Translations under genes and position numbers: made by a program
The notes under the pieces: model-generated
What the model was told of the DNA's origin: nothing
Seen by the model: only the letters and a program-made list of their open reading frames with translations
Database searches by the model: none
Shown: piece after piece, positions 25,573 through 39,100 of the stretch
Layout: the number at the start of each line of letters is the position of its first letter
Position numbering within the stretch: the first letter of the stretch is position 1
Assembly (NCBI RefSeq): GCF_029227915.1
Contig: NC_079879.1
Location: forward strand, 22,832,501 to 22,896,500
Direction of reading: 5' to 3'
Source: Hydractinia symbiolongicarpus
Taxonomy: Eukaryota > Cnidaria > Hydrozoa > Anthoathecata > Hydractiniidae
DNA length: 64,000 bases

Positions 25573-26010
25573 ATGTACTTTTCAGCAGTGTTGATGTGCG
25601 TGTTACTCTTTAACGTCATCGAAACTGCTCCTCAACAAAAGAGATACTTCCAAAACAAACAACACACAGTTGCTGACACGAATATCGACACAGACATAAA
25701 AAGGCTCTCACGTAGCTACCTGGAATTCATTAAAAGTTACTTGTCCAGAAGATCTTCGAGTGGTTTCAAGAGATCATTTGATCATGTTCAGGTGTATGAA
25801 CCAGAAAATTCTGCACAAGGGCCATGCATCTACGCAAGAAATGGTAGGTGTTTGTTTGTCTCCAACAAAAAGGAAATTACAGCTGCTGATGTCCGAAGCT
25901 TTTTAAACACAATGGGTAAGTTGACGGAGAAAAGACAAGAAGTCTCAACGGATGGACTTTGGGGAAAACGAAATGAGAAATTATCTCTGAAATCACCAAT
26001 GCTGTCATAA
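25573..26010 (+). CDS. Secreted neuropeptide-type precursor with GLWamide-like peptide
   Basis: A 145-residue precursor. A hydrophobic signal peptide (MYFSAVLMCVLLFNVIETAP) is followed by repeated basic processing sites: QKR (21-24), IKR (42-44), SRR (58-60), FKR (65-67), KK (99-100), EKR (119-121) and GKR (131-133). Between EKR and GKR lies QEVSTDGLW-G. After cleavage, N-terminal Gln could cyclise to pyroglutamate and Gly could donate a C-terminal amide, the processing known for cnidarian GLWamides. A second segment (68-98) has only two cysteines, in GPCIYARNGRC, and could form a nine-residue disulfide ring. The start ATG lies 13 nt after TTTTTTTAG. AATAAA occurs at 26388. A GTAAGT at 25916 and a GTAGGT at 25844 could be donors, so the last third might be spliced differently. 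No homologue is recognised beyond the GLW motif. Confidence 0.7.
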   Translation: MYFSAVLMCVLLFNVIETAPQQKRYFQNKQHTVADTNIDTDIKRLSRSYLEFIKSYLSRRSSSGFKRSFDHVQVYEPENSAQGPCIYARNGRCLFVSNKKEITAADVRSFLNTMGKLTEKRQEVSTDGLWGKRNEKLSLKSPMLS

Positions 26011-26599
26011 CTAAGCAAATATGAATAGTGACTTCGCTTGCAAGGCTTTTGTGGAGTAGAACTAATGTCGGATCATAGTAACTTTGTAAATGTATAGAGA
26101 TTCTTATTTTAGTATTCATAAAAACAAAAAGCTACACCACGAAACAGACTTCATTTTTACAGTAGATTATAAAGACCTTCATTAATTGTAGATGTTATAT
26201 ATAATGAATAATATTATCAGCATCTCTCAGGCTTGTGACGAATATTACTGACATTAACAACAATGTATCACACTTGTTTTTAACACTGCGGATATTCTAC
26301 TTCTCTCATTTTAATGAGACGCGTCCACCCTTTTTAAATGCAGCGTCACTGTTGTTTTGCTGGTTTAGGAAAGACGTGAAAACTCTGAATAAATTGCTTG
26401 CTAACCCCTGATTCCACATCTTACCGCGTCCGTAACTGTATACTGAGGTAAACCTTAAATTTGAAATTTTCTTTCAAGACTGCCAATATTCCAAGTATTT
26501 CTACAAGATAGCTGGTTAAGGGTTTAAACGTCTGTTATTATTTTGTCCTTGTTTTCAATGTCTGGACCAAGTATATCTCGGTATTGCCAAACAATTTTT

Positions 26600-26660
26600 T
26601 TACACGCCATGGGTTGACCGTGACTATGGTAACTGCATTTGTAAATATGCCTGTGTTGTC
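26600..26660 (-). repeat. Fragment of the tRNA-derived SINE family also seen at 40970-41090
   Basis: GCCATGGGTTGACCG...ACTATGGTAA...ATGCC.G.G.TG matches 40977-41035 with small gaps. Only this middle piece is recognisable. Confidence 0.45.
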
Positions 26661-28227
26661 TTATTGTTAGGAAGTGAGGACCTTAAACGTAACAGATGTG
26701 GCACTACATCGAATCTCTTAACATGCACGCTTTTTATAAACAAAATCTTATAACCAGCATATGGCTTACATCATTTAAAAACGAAGCGACTTTAAGCAAC
26801 AGTCAGCCTGAAGTGAGAAAAAAAAGGATAAAACTAAGATTTCAAAAAAGGAAATAATTTCAAGGATTTCCTTTGTTCTAGAACTCGTGTTAATTTCATA
26901 CGACGATCAAGGTGTAATTTGATTTTCAATGACGCACCAACCTAAATGAGCAAACAAACACGTAAATTTGAGATTCCCAAAATTGTTAGTCAGAAATAAA
27001 CAGTCAATCAACAGTTGAACCTATATGCAGAAAATTAAGCAACATTGATTTTTAGCCAAACTTTTTTGTTGAATATAAATAAGAAGGGTTAACAAACTAT
27101 CTAAACCAGCTACATTTTAAAAAGCTATTATTTTGGACAAAAATAAGACGAAAAAAATAGAGACGAATGCAGTTTTTCCTCATTTTTCCAAAATATGAAC
27201 AAAAGTGTCAAACAGTCAATGCGGTGCAGTTGGTAGGCTGCAAAGTCACTACATTTACACACACATTGGCCAGGCAGATAGCATTGAAAATTTGCTAGTC
27301 ACATTCTCTAGCACGTCCGCACACCTAAATAATCCATGTCGAGGCACACGAAGGCCCCAAACTTCGTGAAAAATGACCATGCTGGCGTCAGCAACAATTT
27401 GTACATTTTTAGAGTTTGGACAAATTAGCTAAGTCCTGCGTCCACTATGAACATTGACAAGTGAACTTTGACAGGTAGTTGTGAGTCTAACATAGAAATA
27501 GCCTACGCAATTACTTGTGGTAATGTACTTCGAAATTAGCTTGTTTTTTTTAGTGAAACTATTTTTTCCGGAGCTTTTTCTCACTTTCACGCTATATAGT
27601 TTGAGAAAAAAGTGCTTGTGGAAAGGTTGGAAATATATTCTTATTATTCCTGTGACTTGGAAAAGTCGGAGAAAATCTTTGCATTTTGAAACTAAAAATA
27701 GACCCTAATTTTGCTATCAATTTCGGAATTATATGTTGTTCTTAATTGGACTTGTTCTTAAAATGGATTTGAGAAATGTGGCAACCTTTTAAATTTGAGT
27801 TTAAAGAAAAAGCAAAAAACAGACAGATTAGTCATGGCCACTGACACCATTAATGGTTCTGCAAAGGTGTCTTTGTGAATCTAACACTCCAATTTGAGTT
27901 AGGAAAGCTGTGCAAGCAATCTCTCATCGAGATAAACCTACTCAGTATCCAGCTAGCTCCCAGTGTCAGGTTGCTTTCATGTTAAGATTAAAATCGTTTC
28001 ACTAAGAAAAAAATTCAACATCCCATCTTCAACACGTAGTTATATTTAAAAACATAAGATAAAAACTATGTAGGAAAAACATTAAATGTTATCTTGAGAC
28101 AAATCTATTTTAAACCACCATTTACATTCCAGCAACTTTATTTTTATGAAACAAAACGTCTCTTTTTTATAAAAAGAAAGGCGACATAAATAGATAGTCG
28201 ACAACGCTTGTATAGTATGTATGTAAG

Positions 28228-28292
28228 CAACCTCGTTTCCAAGACCTGTTACCTCGCGCCATCCTGATAAAAGAGGCCTGAGGACAACGTTG
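28228..28292. mobile_element. Mini-MITE, 65 bp
   Basis: Ends CAACCTCGTTTCCAAG and CCTGAGGACAACGTTG. The flanks GTATGTAAG and AAAAGTAAG agree at 6 of 9 positions, a decayed target-site duplication. Same family as 13318-13395. Confidence 0.6.
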
Positions 28293-28554
28293 AAAAGTAA
28301 GTAGCTACATGCTTATAATAAACATTTTAATTAGAGAAGTATTTTACATGAATCTATTTATTTTCTCTAAAAATACCGGCATTACAGAGTTGCATGATCC
28401 TTAAACCGTTATCACTGTTTCCGATGTCAGAAAAGTTTTACCATCCGCTAGCACGATGTGAATTTTGGAATAAAACTTTAATCAAAAAATCGTGAAATCT
28501 CGTTTTAGTTTGTGTCTATATTCTTACCCAACCTAGAACACGGCCGTCTTAAGT

Positions 28555-28630
28555 CGGGACGAACCATCTTTAGATACGGTGGCCCATCTTTTGACACAGT
28601 GGCCCATCTTTTGACATGCTGTCCTGTCAA
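28555..28630. repeat. Short tandem repeat, ~20-bp units
   Basis: Units of the form GTGGCCCATCTTTTGACACA recur three to four times with changes. The core CCCATCTT.TGACA also occurs in the units at 30131. Confidence 0.55.
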
Positions 28631-29861
28631 TACACCTTACGATAATTTGGGAAAACTAACACTCCATCGCACCTTATTTTGCGATCGGAGAGGTAAACAT
28701 AACATTTTATAAGAGTTTATTAAGGAGAAAACACGTTCTTTCGTGATAACTTTTCTTACCCCTTTTTGTTTTTAATGAAAAGTACACATAAGTTGCATCT
28801 TATTATTATTATTGTTTCCTGAAAAATTGAAAGAAATTGATACGAAGGAAGTTAAAAAACTGGAGAAAACACGCTTTCGTCTCTAACAAAGTCTTATAAA
28901 AACATGTTTTTTACCTCCTTTCTTCTGATACTGTAAAACGATGTAGAGCTGTAGAAACGTATGTACAATTGAATTATCTTCAAGGTGTATTGGCGAGCCA
29001 GGACCAACTTGCAACATATGGTGTTAAAAGACCTTTGCATGCATCAACACCTTGTATTGTTGTATATGTCTAGCTAAGATTAAATCAAGTTATGCATTTC
29101 AAGATGGTTGTGGTTAGCCCTTGGTGCAATACCATATCAGCCAATTCCTTTTTTAAAAGCAGTTAGAGACTTCCTTGTTGCAAGATTGGAGATGTTTTTA
29201 CTTGGATTGTTGCGTGCATAATAAATAGCTAAATAATTATGAACCAGATATCAAGATATAACATTCAGCTCAGGGTAATGTCATTTTATATATATAGTAA
29301 CAACTTAGCTACTATTTAATCTATTTATGTTTACTTTTCAAGATAGTCTTAGATGGAATTATTGCAACTTGACTTATTACGTAATTTGAGAAACAAAAAA
29401 AGACCTTGTATTTAAAAAGACCTTGTATTTAACGTAAACAACCTCCAATAAAGTGAAAAAACTGAACTGCTGCAACTTTTGCCGAGGTATTGTTGTATAT
29501 GACTAGCTGAGATTAAATAGAATTATGCATTTCAAGATTGTTTTTGGGCAGCAAAAACAACACTATTTGGCAACTCTTGGTGCAAGACCATATCTGCAAA
29601 CGCATTTTAAAAAACTTGATGGAATTATTGCAACCTGACCTATTACGAGAGTCAGAATCGTTTTGGCTGGGGCAGCCACGATTGAAATATTTTGTTATAT
29701 ATTCAAGAAACAGAGACTATGACTATGATTTAAAGAAATATTATGTGTTAATTTATATTTATGTGACCAGTCTCACCAGTTTCGAGCGGAGTCTTTAAAG
29801 CTCCCATTTGAACTACAGAAACCTTTTTTGAAATTCTTGCACAACTGGATGACAGCCTTAT

Positions 29862-29928
29862 GTGGGGATCAAACCCACGACCATTGGATATGAGTCGAAC
29901 GCTCTACCGACTGTGCTGCTAATCCCCA
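29862..29928 (-). repeat. tRNA-derived SINE head / tRNA-like fragment
   Basis: Read on the minus strand it contains an A-box-like TAGC...AGTCGGTAGAGC, an anticodon-arm-like CGACTCATATCC and a perfect T-arm GTGGGTTTGATCCCCAC. The sequences that should form the acceptor stem do not pair, and the D-arm has extra bases. It is therefore not an intact tRNA gene. The neighbouring 3' sequence to about 29780 may be the SINE body. Confidence 0.6.
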
Positions 29929-30130
29929 TTTATCAAATTTATTTGTCAATTTATGATGTGTTTGTTCAATTTTTAAGAAAAAAATAAATTTATGACATGG
30001 TAGATTATATTTAGAGAATTCATAATTTATTCCACTCCATACAATTTTTGTTCCCTTCAGTCCTCTCCTATAGACATTGTATTTGTCCACAGTTGCGCTA
30101 GGTCTACGATTTTGAAAGCACAAGTCCTGT

Positions 30131-30310
30131 CAATAGTCGAGCCTGTCCCATCTTATGACACATTTTCTAAAATTGCAAGAGTTTTTTGTGTACAGTTGAG
30201 TTTGTCCCATCTGAGGGCACAGATTTTTAAATCGGGAGATTCCTTTGTCAATAGTTAGGGCTGTACCAACTTGAGACGAATTTGCATACACATGTCCAAA
30301 GTTGGACCAG
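30131..30310. repeat. Degenerate ~60-bp tandem repeat, three units
   Basis: CAATAGTCGAGCCTGTCCC, CAGTTGAGTTTGTCCC and CAATAGTTAGGGCTGTACC start successive units about 60 bp apart. It is related in part to the repeat at 28555. Confidence 0.5.
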
Positions 30311-33139
30311 GCCCGTCAATTGATGGGCCAACTCAACTGCGAACGCACTTACCTGTGTTATTACATTTTTGCGAGCAGCTTGTGCTTATTTTGTTTCCTT
30401 GTGTCATTCGAAGGCTGTCGCCTTTGTGCGTTTGTCGAGAGTCTGGCTGTCAAAGACGTTTTCGAGAGGCGACAGTTACTCAAAAATCTGTCTTTAGAGG
30501 TTGGTTGAAAGAAGAAGGACCAAGAATTTGCTATTATGCAGATGGACGCTTTTAAATTGTACTCATATCTCCATGTACTCACGTAGTGTATTGCTTTCGT
30601 CTACAATTTGCAATTCTAGAACCTGTAGATCGAATCCCGATACACAACGATATTTGGCTGTACTGAACTGAGGCTGTCTTTTGTATTTTATATGTTTTAC
30701 TTATTTCTTTCTCTTATATACAAATGACTCTAATTTGTAACAAAACGTCATCTTTTAGTTATTTCACTGATTCTGTAATTGGCATGCTGTTTTTCAGTTT
30801 GTCGTGTACTGTCCTTTCACGTCCTTGCAATATCGCGCTTATCATCGTCAGGCTAAGCCATTTGGAAATTCTTTGGAAATTGCTGTATGGCATACATGTT
30901 TTTTATAAGCATAAAGCTTATAAGCATATCTAGTGTTTATTTATCATCCAGATTGTTTTAAGCATATACTAGGCATATTGTTCAGCCTTGGTAATCTTCT
31001 GATACCTGTTTTTGTGCGTTATGAGTATTTTTAGTAGACAAAGTGCTGATCAATCTTTTGCTGACAGTTACAAGACAGCTATAATGCATGATGCAGCATC
31101 TGTCTACATAAAACTCTTTCGAAAAGGCAGAGAAGCAACCAACAGTATATTTATTTGTACAAGATGGTATAGGCCCAATTTCAGTTGGTACGATCAGAGG
31201 GTCATCTTTTTAACTTTGCATGGCTTTGGAGCAAGGCTTGTAAATTGTAAGCTAATATAAAACCTGATATAAAAGTTAAGCGACATGTCATTGTGTGTTT
31301 CTTAGATATAAATACCCTATCAAGAACAAAGGGAAGATTGTTTAATGATAAATGCATCCAAATATAGATGTTTTCTAGCAAGAAAATTGCTTGATAATTT
31401 GGCAGAAAAAGTTCAACACGATGTCAAGAAAATTGTATCCAACTGCAGGTATGACAAAATATAAAAGAATTGTTTGACAGCGACAGGCTGTTTGATTACA
31501 GCGAATGGCTCTGATGATAATCATGCGTAAACGTCTGAAGGATTATCATGTCTCCCCACCGTCTGTTATTAATGCAAATGTTCCACTTAGGGTAGTAGTA
31601 ACATTGATAAGAATCCACAATCTTAGAAAGATGGAAAAGATGAATTAATAGTTATCAATGTAATATGTTGAATGACTTTGTCTTGAAAAGCAAGAGAGGG
31701 ATGAAGAAGCTTAAATGACTTTATCAATAGTTTCACTGAAATGTTTCGATGTTTTTTTATGTTGTAGTTTATTGTATCATATGAGGGCTTATCTTATGTT
31801 CTAAAGTTTTTTATGTAAATAGCTCGAAAAACAAAATGTTTGGTTTTCTTTTAGTCTCCAAATTCTACGGACACACCTCATAACAACAAATAAGTTTTTA
31901 TTCCAAGCAAAACGTCAGTATATTTTGAACCTGACTGTGTTTCTCCCATAATATCCCAGCTGAATTTCCACTTGCTTAAAAAAACAGCATGTAAACCAAA
32001 ACATTGGCTGCATACATGCTGACTACATAAACAAACATTGTGCTTCTGAGTCTTCCTACCTTTTTCGTGTAGTTTACTTTCAAAGTCGCTGTGGACTTTT
32101 TCAATATCTTTGATGTACCCAATAGATTCGTTAAATTTCTTATGCGTGTCCAGGAAAAGAGGGTATTACTACGAAATCTAGCGCTTATCGATGGATCTTT
32201 TCGCTATCAATTTGGAGATCCCTATTTTTTATCTTTCTGATTTTTCCGACATTGAACATAGCTTTGAGCTCGGTCATGTGATTGTTGTCACAAGAGAACT
32301 TATGTCAATTGTAGTTCTTGCTAAGCTTGCACAGACTATTGTTCCTGTTAATATCCTGCCATCCCCATTGGATATTTATTACAGTTTTGACTTTTTAAAA
32401 GTATTGTTGTTTGCTTCTGTAAACATAACTACTTATGATATAGCCCCATTGGTGTTACTCTAACGGCGCCGCGGGTTTTTTTCTGTGAACAATTGCTTCA
32501 CACCAACCAGTCGCTCCACACTTTATAGTTGTTCACACACTTGTTCAGTTGCTCCACACCTCGCCTCTATTTCTGTATAAGTCAAATAGTAGCTCCACTT
32601 AGACCATGGCTCCCCACTGAGGTATCGGTTACTGGCCGACATCCTTTTGTTGTTCTTTTTATGGTGGGGTTTTGTTTAATTTAGACGATGCATTAAGCAG
32701 AGTTGTGCCAAATCACGGACAGTTTAATCAATTTCTTGTGTTTTTAACCCGTTGAATTCCAATGTTACGTCTACGAAGTGGTTTAAATTGAACGACTGTT
32801 TGTCTTTACAAATATGGAGGCGAGGTGTGGAGCATCTGTTAAAGTGTGCAGCCATTGAATAAGTGTGGCCGCAACAATAGTATGGAATGGCTGGCTGTGT
32901 GTTTACGAACTGTTTATGAAAAAAAGAAAAAACCGCATCGGCGCCCCAGCGCCCCCAAAGCGCAACTGAGAACCGTGTCTTTTAGTTGTTTTCGAGCATG
33001 TGCAGAAGACAGAACGAGACGCTTGCAGAAAAGGTAAATGGCGGCGTTCTAAGAAAAATACTTCGCAGTTTACCCTGTATACAAAACAAGCTTGTTTTAC
33101 TAAGATGTAAACTTCTAAAGGGACGATCTTTTTATTAGA

Positions 33140-36100
33140 ATGACTGCGCTTTATCTTCACGAAGATGTAAAGGAACTTTTGGCGGGGAAAACTTTAGTTG
33201 TTCTTGGGGATTCAGGTTTGTAGCTGACTGACTTGCTTTTTTTACTTTCATTTTGGTTTTTTAACGTTGTAAGAACTTCTTTAGAAGACAAAATAAACTT
33301 TGTTGTATATGATGTTTGCAGTGTAAATTAAACTTCTTTTCCTAAAGGCTTAATTACTAAGCACGCAAGTGGAAGAGGTTTGCAGGGGAGGAAAGTAAAA
33401 TTATTTACTTTTTCATGTGCCGTAACCATGATGAAGGTGCTGGTATATGTGCTGAAAATATCCACATAAATAAGGACCTGTTGGAGCAACATATGAACTA
33501 AAATTTGTGGTTCTCTTTTGAAACCTATTGGACTATATATATCACAGACTTGAATTATTTTTATTCAACAACAGGTGGACAGACCCTTAGAAAATGTACT
33601 AGGACCCAGGTATTTAATTTGGCAAAATAAGCTACATGCTAGATACATACCATCACTCAAAATTTAATAAACGAGGAAGATCATATTTAGTTGCATTTCC
33701 ATCGTAATGCTTTTTATAAATATATCTATAAAGTTTTCTGACTATGATAAAACGATCACAGTTTTTGTTATTCTCTATGAATTAAATGTTTTAACTTACT
33801 TAAATTAGGCTTCTTTGCAACGCCCAGCTACATCTTGATGTTGTTATCAAAGACGGCTTGGCATCACTTTTGCCTTCTTACTTTTTGATAGTGCTCCTTT
33901 GCTCAAACAGTTAGACGCTGTCTTATGAAGCAAATATTGTTTGCACATTTAACAGATGAACTGGTAACTGGCAATACTTTTTAAAAAAAGCAAGAGCACA
34001 AAATGAACATATAACTTCCATAAATAGTGGCCATAAGGCAAAGAGATATACCTGTGATTTCTTTTTGTTTTTCTGTTTCGCCGAGATTTATTTTTTCCAA
34101 AACAAATTTAGCGAACTCCCCCTCTGTGCTCATAAAAGGCGAGGCCCTCTGTTTACCCACGACTGAAAATGATTATTTTGCGACAGCTCACTTTTTGGCC
34201 CAAAATGAGCAATTTAAGGAATTAAAGTATATACCATTACTTTCAGTTCCAGTAAATTTTAGATCTCTAAATTTTCAGGATAGTACTGGACTTTGAAAAA
34301 ATCAAAAAAAATGTATATGTGATTATTTTCGATAAGGATGATTACGCACCTATAAGGTTGAATAAAGAAAAATAAAGCTTGCTCTGTAGTTTGCATGCCA
34401 TTTAGAATGACAAAATCCTGGTGTAATTAGAACCCTGGATTTTTTTAACAAAAATAACTACTAAACTTTGTTAATTTAGGGATTTTCTTTATGACTTTCC
34501 TAGACTTATTATTCCATTTCGTCATTTTTGCAAGATTTAAAAATAAAGGATGTACCACAACCATCACAACAAGAATAGTGCAGAACCAACTTTTAGACTT
34601 TCTTTTTGGTGAACATCATGCTCAAACTTTTTTACTGCGATGGAAACCTTCAAGATTACAGCAAGGGCAATATTTAAATTGGAAAATGAATACACATTTT
34701 TTTAAAAAAAAACAATATCTGTCCTGATCGTTTTTAGTCTGATTTGTTCTTATTTTGTTCTTAATAGTATGCAACTTTAGAATTCAGCCTGCTTTCGATC
34801 TTATTTAAAGATGGAATGTCATTCTGAAACTTCTTTGTGTTTATATGTATGCTTTTGTTGCTAATGGAGCTTTATAGTTGTGATTATAAAAAATATAGAC
34901 AGAAAAGAAACAACCATAATAAAACGTAAAAGCTTGAGACAGAAATCCAAGAAAATTTAAATCCTGGAGGGCTCTTATTTCATGGCAAAATTCAGAATCA
35001 TTATGGTTTTTAATTATGAAAACAATAAACAATAGCACAGCAGCCTTCACAATATTTTCTGGTGCTGGAATTCTAGTTTGTAAAAAGGGGTGGTTGATGT
35101 TTTGTAGATGGTAGTTCTGACCTCTCTGCATACTATGGGAGTTTACAATATACTATGGACAAATCAATGAAAAAATCAATATCATAAAAATATTGAAATA
35201 AAATGTGAGCAAAGTAAAAAACGTTAAATTGCCTACATTTGCTGTTCCTGAAAATTTTATTTTTTAAAAAAAATTAAGCAGCTTCTAGGTAATTCAAAAA
35301 AGATCTGTAAGAGTAAGATAATAAAAAAAAAAATGAAAATTTTGAGACTTCCGACTTAATTTTGTTGTATGTTATATATTGATTAAGAATTATTGAAACC
35401 TAAATACAAAATCATGTCAGAAATAGGTGACTTGGCTATGCAGTAAGGAACCAGATCATAATAGAAAATGCACTGAATTATATGGGCATAGTAGTTGAGT
35501 TAAAAAAAAGCATTATCCAATGCTTTTTTAATGTTTTTTGTTCAATTTTGGTTCCTATATAATAGAATTATGTTATTTCAAGACTCAATGATGTCTGCAA
35601 GAATCATAAGAATGTTTTTTTGTCAAGCTTGTTTCCTCTTCTTTTTGCAAGCCAACACAATGTTAATGCTGTGTTTTCTGGTAAACTTAAACTTAATTTA
35701 AAGTTTAAAATCCAATCTTTAGTTATTAGGCATTTTTATTAGTGTAATGACTTTACATTTAGTGGAACGCTCTGTTTATAAAGATTTGGTTTGTCTTTTA
35801 CAAGAAAACAGATATCTAACAGATGGTGAACTGCGAAAAAAAGTATGTTGTGCATGTGTCTTGGTCTGTTATTGCTAAATATAAACTGGTGAATGTGTAT
35901 CTCAATTGTGGACCTTTCAATTAAGTTGTGTATGTCCATTGGGGCACCTTTCAGGAAGAAGAAGTACTGAATGAGTACCGCCTGCTATATAGCTACCACC
36001 TCCTATCTTATTCAGTGAAAATTTAAAGGAAGGCAACTATTGAATACAAAAAACAGGAGGTCAATGAGCTAAACCAACCATGAAATGTATCCCTGCCATT

Positions 36101-39100
36101 ACATTTATATAAGTTAACGCATCAAGGTTCAGCAATCCAAACCCAGTTAATTGTTTTTGTTATAATTTCATGTTCCATTTTACTGAAGTACTTGGTTAGC
36201 GTTACAATCTATTAGTCTTTTAACTTTGTAGAAAGCAAGAAATAATGTATGAAATTGAAGAATTCTTGTCAATATTATTAGAATTTCTCTCTGTGTGTTT
36301 TTTGTATTGTTTCTATTTGTATTGCTAGGGTGAAGAAAGCTTCATCGGAGATGAATTAGTATATGGTGGCGTTAAAGGAGAGCTGAAAAACTCGATTAAT
36401 TACAGAGAATGTCGTTATTACAAGGCTGATAACGAAGCATGTTGTCGATACTATTTTGTTACGATATGTTACGGTGATTACGTTGAAGAAATTTTGCAAG
36501 AACTCAGTTTGGAGCCCACGGATATTATTGTTATGAACTCTTGTTTGTGGGATGTACACAGACATGGTAAAAAAGGTATTGAAAAATACGAGGAAAACCT
36601 TGAAAAATTAGTAGCTTCGTTAAGACGACTACTACCAGACTGTTTGTTTATATGGTTGACTACGCCACCTGTTCATATTAAATCGAAAGGCGGCTTTTTG
36701 ATCCGCCCTGGTGTTGATACTGTCAAAATACAAGAAGTGAAATATTGTAATGAAATTGCTCGAGAAGTGTTCACTGCTGCAAATGAGATCGATCGAAGAT
36801 TTCGAATTGTTGATTTAGATTATGTGTTTCAGTACTTCGCGCATCATAGGGCAGGGGATGGAGTGCATTGGAATGAGAGAGCTCATCGACGAATGAGTAA
36901 CATGATTCTTGAAGAGATATCGAAAGCATTTAATAAAAGTGTTCCGCGTATTCTAGGCAGTGACGAATTTATGTGGAATGGAAGTCGGACTGAACATAAT
37001 GCTTACTATGAGCCTCCTCCACCTTACAGCCAATGGGATGATCCTGAGCGTCTTGGCTGGGACTACGAGCAAAGGTTTCATGATAATGGATGGGATTTTG
37101 ATAAAATGCGAAGACCCCTTCCTCCACCGAGAGGTTATCCGTTTGGACCTCCGCCTCCCCCTGGTCCGTTTGGTCCTCCTAGTCTGATTCCTAGACCATT
37201 TATGGAAGATCCACGCTCAATCATGCCGAATATGTTCGATGATTTAGACGATCTTGGTCATGCGCGTCTTCAAGTGGAATCCCAGATTGAAAATCGCAAA
37301 CGAAAGCGAACTGAAGAGGACGACAACGATGATGAGAAACTTCCGGAGAAGCAATATCGCTTTGGCGTTGCGCCAAGCGCGGTCAAACGAAAAGCTGAAC
37401 CTATCGAAAACGAAACGAAAAAGATTAAGATTATTGAAGAGGAAGGAGTTATGAAAAAGGTTGTTACCTTAGAAGATAGCGTTATTTATTCTCCAATGAG
37501 CGAAAAAGAAAAAACTGCATACTTGAAAGCACAAGCTGAAAAGGCTGAAAAAGAAAGATTAGCTAAGGAAAGAAAAGAAAAGGAGGAGAAACAACGTGCT
37601 GAACGTCTTGAGCGTGAACGATTACAAAAACTTAAGAAAGAGGAGGAGGAATCGGCTGCGGCAGCAGATGAAGAGAAAAAGAGGACTGAGTCGACAGCTG
37701 ACGAAAAACCAGCAATATCTCCTAAGGAAAAAGCTGAAACGAAGTATCCTAAACTTGAAGAAGTTTTGCCTAGCGTTTCAAAACTACCACTAGTGTCGTC
37801 TGTACCTAAATCAACAGAAGAGCAGACGGAAAAAGAAACGAAGAATGAGAAAAAGCAAGGCGGATTATCTAAATTCGCTTCTAAACTACTATCATTTATC
37901 AGGAGGCCATCATGTGAAAAAACTAACAGTGACAACGTAAACCAATCGAAATCTGTGCGTAGGTTAAGTAGTCAGGAAGATAAGGTAATTTCCCCAACAA
38001 AAACAACGCCTCTAAGAAGACGTGTGTATGAAGTGATACCTCTGGGAGAACTTGCAGCTAAAGTTCTTTTGCAGAATGAATCGAATTCGAAGTCTAACCA
38101 GTCGACACACGAACAATTAAATAAGCTAACGAAAACTAACAGGCAGGTGGAGTGTGATCGTACCAGTCACGTGGAAGAAGGTGATGCTGGTAACATTTCG
38201 ACATCTTCGGTCTCTATCGTTTTCTCTACAACTGTTCCAACAGGATCAACGACTGTTTTCACGACAACGACAACAACCACACCTGCTATACCGAAGAAAG
38301 TTGACACGTTAGCATTACTCTCCTTGCAATCTCCCTTCGCTAAAACAAAATCTAATGCTGCCTTAGTTGATACAGATAAAAATACAAACGCTGAGAAGAG
38401 CAGTGTTGATAAACAAAACAGCAAGACGGAGGAACAGCTTGAGCAAGAATTACTTCACGATTCTAAACTTCATGAGACAGATGTTATTAATTCAACTCTC
38501 GAAAATCAGTCTAGTAAAGACGGGACTAATAATACCCTTACGATAAACAAAATAGACCAAAAGGAAGGACCTTCTGCGTCTAGTGAGAAAGAACCAAGAA
38601 CGGAAACAGTAAAAACAACATCTGAATCAACTGAAAGTTCAGATAAAAAGATCCAAAAATGTCAAGGTGAAGGATCGGTAAAGAAAAAGAAGAAGAAAGA
38701 TAAACATGCCGATGAAACGAAAGAAGAAAGACAAGTAAGAAAACAAAAGAAGAGAGAAAAGAAGAAATTAAAGGAAGAGAATAAACAACGCAAACTTTTA
38801 GCAGCTCAAAATGCCGAAGCGTATCAACAAAATATTAACTGGAACGTTCCTTTACGTCAGCATAACGTTAATTCTCTTCCGAGACAACGTAGTGCGACAT
38901 GGACGCCATCATACTTTCATGCATACCAAAACAGTGGACATAACACCCAACAACCCACAGTTCAGAGACAACAACAGCCAACACCTCAACAGCAAGTTCC
39001 TGATGCCACTCCTCAAGTTATACTGAATCCGTATCAGCAAATTTTGCAAACACAGTTATTACAGCAACAACAACAACAACAACAACAACAACAAATTATG

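Larger units (their letters stand above)
26011..33139. other. Long intergenic region, repeat relics only
   Basis: It holds a SINE-like relic near 26600, a mini-MITE at 28228, short tandem repeats at 28555 and 30131, and a tRNA-related fragment at 29862. Frames at 31021-31260 and 32191-32463 lack family similarity. The rest is AT-rich with nothing recognised. Confidence 0.4.

Noticed and set aside
29862-29928. Functional tRNA gene on the minus strand
   Set aside because: The T-arm is good, but the acceptor stem does not pair and the D-arm has extra bases, so I treat it as a SINE or tRNA relic.
31021-31450. Frame beginning MSIFSRQSADQSFADSYK, possibly spliced over a ~60-bp GT...AG stretch, and a second open stretch MINASKYRCFLARKLLDN
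   Set aside because: No family similarity, and the two stretches do not join in a common open frame.
32191-32463. 90-codon hydrophobic frame
   Set aside because: Composition fits AT-rich chance frames; no motif or conserved context.
37486-37935. 149-codon Ser/Phe-rich minus-strand frame
   Set aside because: Antisense shadow of the Lys/Glu-rich coding region of the PCED1-like gene.
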